DNA from: Imbricaverruca yamaguchii | Lineage: Eukaryota; Arthropoda; Thecostraca; Neoverrucidae | NCBI GenBank assembly: GCA_034440575.1 | Contig: JAOTOL010001661.1 | Location: forward strand, 1,637,501-1,701,500 | Length of the DNA: 64,000 nt | Reading direction: 5' to 3' | Shown here: positions 60,216 to 64,000 of the stretch, piece after piece | Layout of the letters: each line of letters starts with the position of its first letter | How positions within the stretch are numbered: the stretch's first letter is position 1 | Program-made: the position numbers and the translations under genes | The notes under the pieces: generated by a model | Told to the model about the DNA's origin: nothing | The model's input: only the letters and a program-made list of their open reading frames with translations | The model's database searches: none

Positions 60216-60734
60216 AGGCAAGCGGGGTCATGACCTTTTTGGCGAGGGTCGTAATCGGTCGTCTTTGCAGATCAAATCACAGTTGCGGTATGGCAGGTAT
60301 TCATGCTTAATACGGTGTTGCTGGTATACCAGTGTGGTGTTATAAACTGGTCATCCTCCAGCTTAGGTTGTGTTAGCTTTGCGCGACCAGTTCCAAATCT
60401 GCCAAGGATGACCTGTAGCGTTGTAGCTTTAGCTGGCAGCCTTCCGGTCATGACCAAGGAAGGGCAATGCGGACCGAGAAGCTTAGAAGCTCCTGCTTTA
60501 TACAACACTGTACGCCAATGTAAATCATACATGAACTTAACCGTTTAGAAGTAGACAACATATCCCATCAAGATATGAGGCAGCTTGCAGTTGGTAGAGC
60601 ATGAGCTGCCAGTTTGTTGCCACCTGGCTAATAAGCTACCTAGCGTTGCTGGGGCAGCCTCTCTGTCAGCAAGATGTCACGCATTATGTATCCACCCGAA
60701 AATGTTTGCCCACCCAAAATGTTTGCCTCGTGGC

Positions 60735-60968
60735 CGACCCGAGGTCAGCCACGGCCCAAGGTACAGGGGCAGCCACGACCCGAGGTCAGCCACGACACGG
60801 GGTCAGCCACGACCCAGGGCCCGGGCAATGTCACGACACGAGGTCAACCAAGACCCAGGGCCCCGCCATTGCCACGACACGAGGTCAACCACGACCCAGG
60901 GCTCCGCCATTGCCACGACCCAGGGTTAGCCAGTACCCAGTGCCCCGCCATTTCCACGGTACGAGCCC
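60735..60968. repeat. Minisatellite, units of about 18 and 45 bp
   Basis: Repeated words are CACGACCCGAGGTCAGCCA and GGGCCCCGCCATTGCCACGA. The right half has the longer composite unit. Confidence 0.9.
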
Positions 60969-61182
60969 CGGATCAGAGCACCGCTCGCTGCCCAGAAGAA
61001 CGTCACATGGGGCGAGAAGTCAGCAGCTGGATTTGGAATGCTGCACCAAAATGTGCCAAAAATTCCGCTTGAATGGCAGTGGCATGAACACAAATGCTGG
61101 GCGTCGTGCTGCGACTGAATTAGCTGTAGTCTACTTGCGTAGCTTACTGTAGCTGAAGGATTTACTCGGCCCTGCCTTGATT

Positions 61183-61249
61183 GCATTTTGAAGCATCTCA
61201 GTGATACCCTCGGCGCCGCCTATGGTATCACTGAGATGCTGCAAAATGC
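61183..61249 (+). other. Near-perfect 67-nt hairpin
   Basis: A 26-base arm at 61183-61208 (GCATTTTGAAGCATCTCAGT plus GATACC) is inverted at 61224-61249 with one mismatch, leaving a 15-base GC-rich loop at 61209-61223. Size and shape suit either a miRNA precursor or the folded remains of a miniature inverted-repeat element. Expression cannot be judged from sequence. Confidence 0.6.
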
Positions 61250-61870
61250 ATGCATTATCAGACACCCCGGAAATATTCGATTTTTATAGATCTCTGCGAG
61301 TTGTCATGGTGGAACGTGATTTTTAGAGGAGTGCGGATCGTAAAGATCATTTGCTCCGCTTTAGCGCGTGTTCTCAAAAGTTGTCAGAATTTTATCTCGC
61401 CAGTTGCCGTTGACATTGGTCCATTTTATCATAGTGTTGTGGACCATTACTTTGACCTTATGGTATGAATAAGGTATTTTCAAATGCAACCGAAGCAAAG
61501 TTTCCAATAAAGTAGAATTATGCTGTTTTTGCATACACTCAGGACTTGAACCTGCAGTCACATCACCTTCTCGAACCCTGATAATCTGCGAATCCCATGT
61601 TATGAAAGAGTCCGTAGGGTAGGCTATAACAAACGGGAAAAGAGCATTTGCTTCCCATTGACACCTTCCTGACGGTGCAACACACATTTCTCAAGTTCTC
61701 CAGACGAGCTCGACAATTAGCTTGTTCTAAACAAAACTGTTTGTTCACCGACCGCATCAGAGGTCCAAATGTGATACACGTATATCCACATCTACATTTC
61801 AGCCGATAGATTAGCACAGTAGACGGACGTTTGTCCCACTGTCCGTGGGGATGCACCCTACTTCCCATAA
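61250..61870. other. Spacer, no gene seen
   Basis: Unique sequence, no supported feature. Confidence 0.45.
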
Positions 61871-61884
61871 ACCGATCTTGGTCT

Positions 61885-61992
61885 TCCGGCTCCGTGGCGA
61901 CGTCTCAGTTGGTGAGATGGCCAGTCCGTCCTGGTCTTCCTGCCCTCCCAAGGCGGGGTTCGAAGCGCTGCACAGGCTGGCACTTGGCTCCC
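61885..61992 (+). mobile_element. tRNA-derived SINE-like head
   Basis: An A-box-like TCTCAGTTGGTGAGATGGCC is followed by a B-box-like GGGGTTCGAAGCG about 50 bp later. It does not match the three-copy SINE family, and no body could be delimited. Confidence 0.4.
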
Positions 61993-61994
61993 GC

Positions 61995-62735
61995 CTGAGA
62001 GGATCATCCGACAATTGATCATACAAGGTCAGCGATGCGACAACGGGGCAACAGTGCCGGGGCATTAGTGGCATGGTAAGCGCTCATTGGTGGCATGGAT
62101 TAAACTCTTATTGGTCGCATGATGAACCCTCTGATTGAGGGCTTCGTCATCGTGGAATTCCCAGATGAGATGGTGCTGTCGGGGTCAATGCAAGATGGTC
62201 GACTTAGCACGTATCGCGGCTCCGCAAAGCCACCTAAGTAAACACTTGCAAATTCAGCATGCAGGCAAGAGAACGTTGTCCTTATAGCAGCACTACTCAG
62301 TACAAGGCTGGCGAGACATGGGGTAAGCCAAACATCTCAGATGTGCACATGTAGTCAATGTGTGTGCAAAAGCCCAATTACTAATAGAACACATAGTACT
62401 GAGGATGGGCTCGCTGTGTGTGCATGAAGTGGGTGAATTTCACTCCAGCACGGTAATCAATGGGACCCGGAGAGCTACGGTCCCTAGAGATGACGCTGAT
62501 GCGAATTTAATCAGAATCGGATGCTATATGGCACACACAACCAGTGCAGGCAGGGGCGAACGACCAGCCAAACAGATTGCAACAAAATTGTTGGACGTTG
62601 CAGATGCCCGAGCCTGCTTACGCAACAGACGCGTCCATAGTCTGTCAATATGGTGGGTATGGTCAGCACATGTGGCGCGGGTGGATATCGGGCAAGAGGG
62701 ACCGGAAGGCCGAGTCGCGGTGGACCATACTCCGG
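61995..62735. other. Spacer, no gene seen
   Basis: Unique sequence; frames on both strands are open for up to 170 codons at 62.36-62.88 kb without domain evidence. Confidence 0.4.
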
Positions 62736-62860
62736 GTGATCTACCTCGTGGGGAGACGGCTCTACCTGCAGCACACCGCCCCCTCCCCTCCCCCCTGTCG
62801 CCCCTGGGTGATCCGTATCGTGGGAGACGGCCCTACCTACAGCACCCTTGTCGCCCCAGA
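62735..62860. repeat. Tandem duplication, about 70-bp unit
   Basis: GGTGATCTACCTCGTGGGGA and GGTGATCCGTATCGTGGGAG begin two diverged copies that also share ACGGCTCTACCTGCAGCAC-like ends and a C-rich spacer. Confidence 0.75.
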
Positions 62861-63105
62861 GCCCTCGAGTCATTCCGGCGCTAGGATGCGATGCGTCACT
62901 ACACTAGTGCCATGCACATGGCTGGTGACCAATGACAGAGCAACACGCCGAGCTCAAGATCAGCACGCGAGTCTTTCTCTGAGCACCCCATTGACGTTCA
63001 CCCCAGAGTTGATCGTTCATTTGGACTCACATTGATTGCACGTGGAACCTGGCATGGATGCGGCCCGTTATGATTTTTCGTGTTATTCGTACTTGACAGC
63101 ATCTG

Positions 63106-63920
63106 AGCATGGTTCCAGGGCTGTGTCAGTGGCTGTGTTCCAGGGCTGTGTCAGTGGCTGTGTTCCAGGGCTGTGTCAGTGGCTGTGTTCCAGGGCTGTG
63201 TCAGTGGCTGTGTTCCAGGGCTGTGTCAGTGACTGTGTTCCAGGGCTGTGTCAGTGGCTGTGTTCCAGGGCTGTGTCAGTGGCTGTGTTCCAGGGCTGTG
63301 TCAGTGGCTGTGTTCCAGGGCTGTGTCAGTGGCTGTGTTCCAGGGCTGTGTCAGTGGCTGTGTTCCAGGGCTGTGTCAGTGGTTTGTTGTGTCAGTGCTT
63401 TCAGGGCTGTGTCAGTGGCTGTGTTTCAGGGCTGTGTCAGTGGTTGTGTTCCAGGGCTGTGCCAGTGACTGTGTTTCAGGGCTGTGTCAGTGGCTGTGTT
63501 TCAGGGCTGTGTCAGTGGTTGTGTTCCAGGGCTGTGTCAGTGGCTGTGTCAGTGGCTGTGTCAGTGGCTGTGTCAGTGGCTGTGTCAGTGGCTGTGTTTC
63601 AGGGCTGTGTCTCAGTGGTTGTGTTCCAGGGCTGTGTCAGTGGCTGTGTTCCAGGGCTGTGTCAGTGGCTGTGTTCCAGGGCTGTGTCAGTGGACTGTGT
63701 TCCAGGGCTGTGTCAGTGGCTGTGTTCCAGGGCTGTGTCAGTGGCTGTGTTCCAGGGCTGTGTCAGTGGCTGTGTTCCAGGGCTGTGTCAGTGGCTGTGT
63801 TCCAGGGCTGTGTCAGTGGCTGTGTTCCAGGGCTGTGTCAGTGGCTGTGTTCCAGGGCTGTGTCAGTGACTGTGTTCCAGGGCTGTGTCAGTGGCTGTGT
63901 TCCAGGGCTGTGCCAGTGTA
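63106..63920. repeat. Minisatellite, 25-bp unit, about 30 copies
   Basis: Unit GGCTGTGTTCCAGGGCTGTG plus TCAGT. Near 63540-63600 the array switches to a short 12-bp sub-unit GGCTGTGTCAGT repeated about six times. All three plus-strand frames are open for up to 277 codons, which is a property of the repeat. Confidence 0.97.
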
Positions 63921-64000
63921 ATTAGCCGTTTGACTTAGTGATGGCTGTGTCAGAGGTTGGACCAGCCAATGCCATTATGGGAAAGCTTCATTCTTCTCTC

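Noticed and set aside
60585..60640. tRNA-like A box (CTTGCAGTTGGTAGAGCATG)
   Set aside because: No B box follows at a suitable distance and no tRNA fold is possible.
63036..63925. Long open frames of up to 277 codons rich in CVSGCVPGLCQW
   Set aside because: They are readings of a 25-bp minisatellite that happens to lack stops; all three forward frames are open at the same place.

Overview
The window looks like nuclear DNA of an invertebrate metazoan. It has widely spaced, phase-compatible exons with GT/AG borders, very long (TA)n and (TG)n microsatellites, more than twenty different minisatellites, tRNA-derived SINEs, a decayed non-LTR reverse transcriptase and a decayed mariner-type transposase. 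No operons, rRNA or real tRNA genes are seen. The species cannot be named from sequence alone; an arthropod (perhaps a crustacean) or another spiralian/ecdysozoan would fit.

The one gene I can identify runs on the minus strand from about 30.54 kb to 8.55 kb. It is an orthologue of SPATA1 (spermatogenesis-associated protein 1). Six exons were found (30542-30353, 25926-23616, 21698-21574, 13635-13468, 12613-12515, 8760-8548) and all their splice phases agree. The N-terminal domain exons are missing and should lie upstream, beyond 30.54 kb or outside the window. The second visible exon is a 2.3-kb disordered Asp/Arg- and Lys/Ser-rich insert with a coding minisatellite. It also has a one-base frame inconsistency near 24.72 kb, explained either by a base error or by a 49-bp mini-intron. 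The family's conserved coiled-coil tail is spread over the last four exons.

Elsewhere, two plus-strand exons (31616-31766 and 35469-35698) are phase-compatible and may belong to a gene with a beta-propeller-like fold. A minus-strand terminal exon (50933-50713), and possibly an exon at 52821-52711, suggest another minus-strand gene. None of these could be assigned to a family.

The rest is repeats. Left edge (0-9 kb): minisatellites, a TIR element with an internal ORF and a 620-bp TA/TG compound microsatellite. Introns of the SPATA1-like gene (9-30 kb): at least nine minisatellites and a SINE. 31-46 kb: microsatellites, SINE copies, a CR1/L2-like LINE fossil and palindromes. 47-49 kb: three different minisatellite arrays end to end. 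51-52 kb: a mariner-like pseudogene. 53.5-54.4 kb: an array with a higher-order repeat. 57-64 kb: more arrays and a near-perfect 67-nt hairpin. Most long open frames in the window are artefacts of arrays that are open in several frames. No clearly new multi-gene system was found; the most unusual structures are listed as findings.
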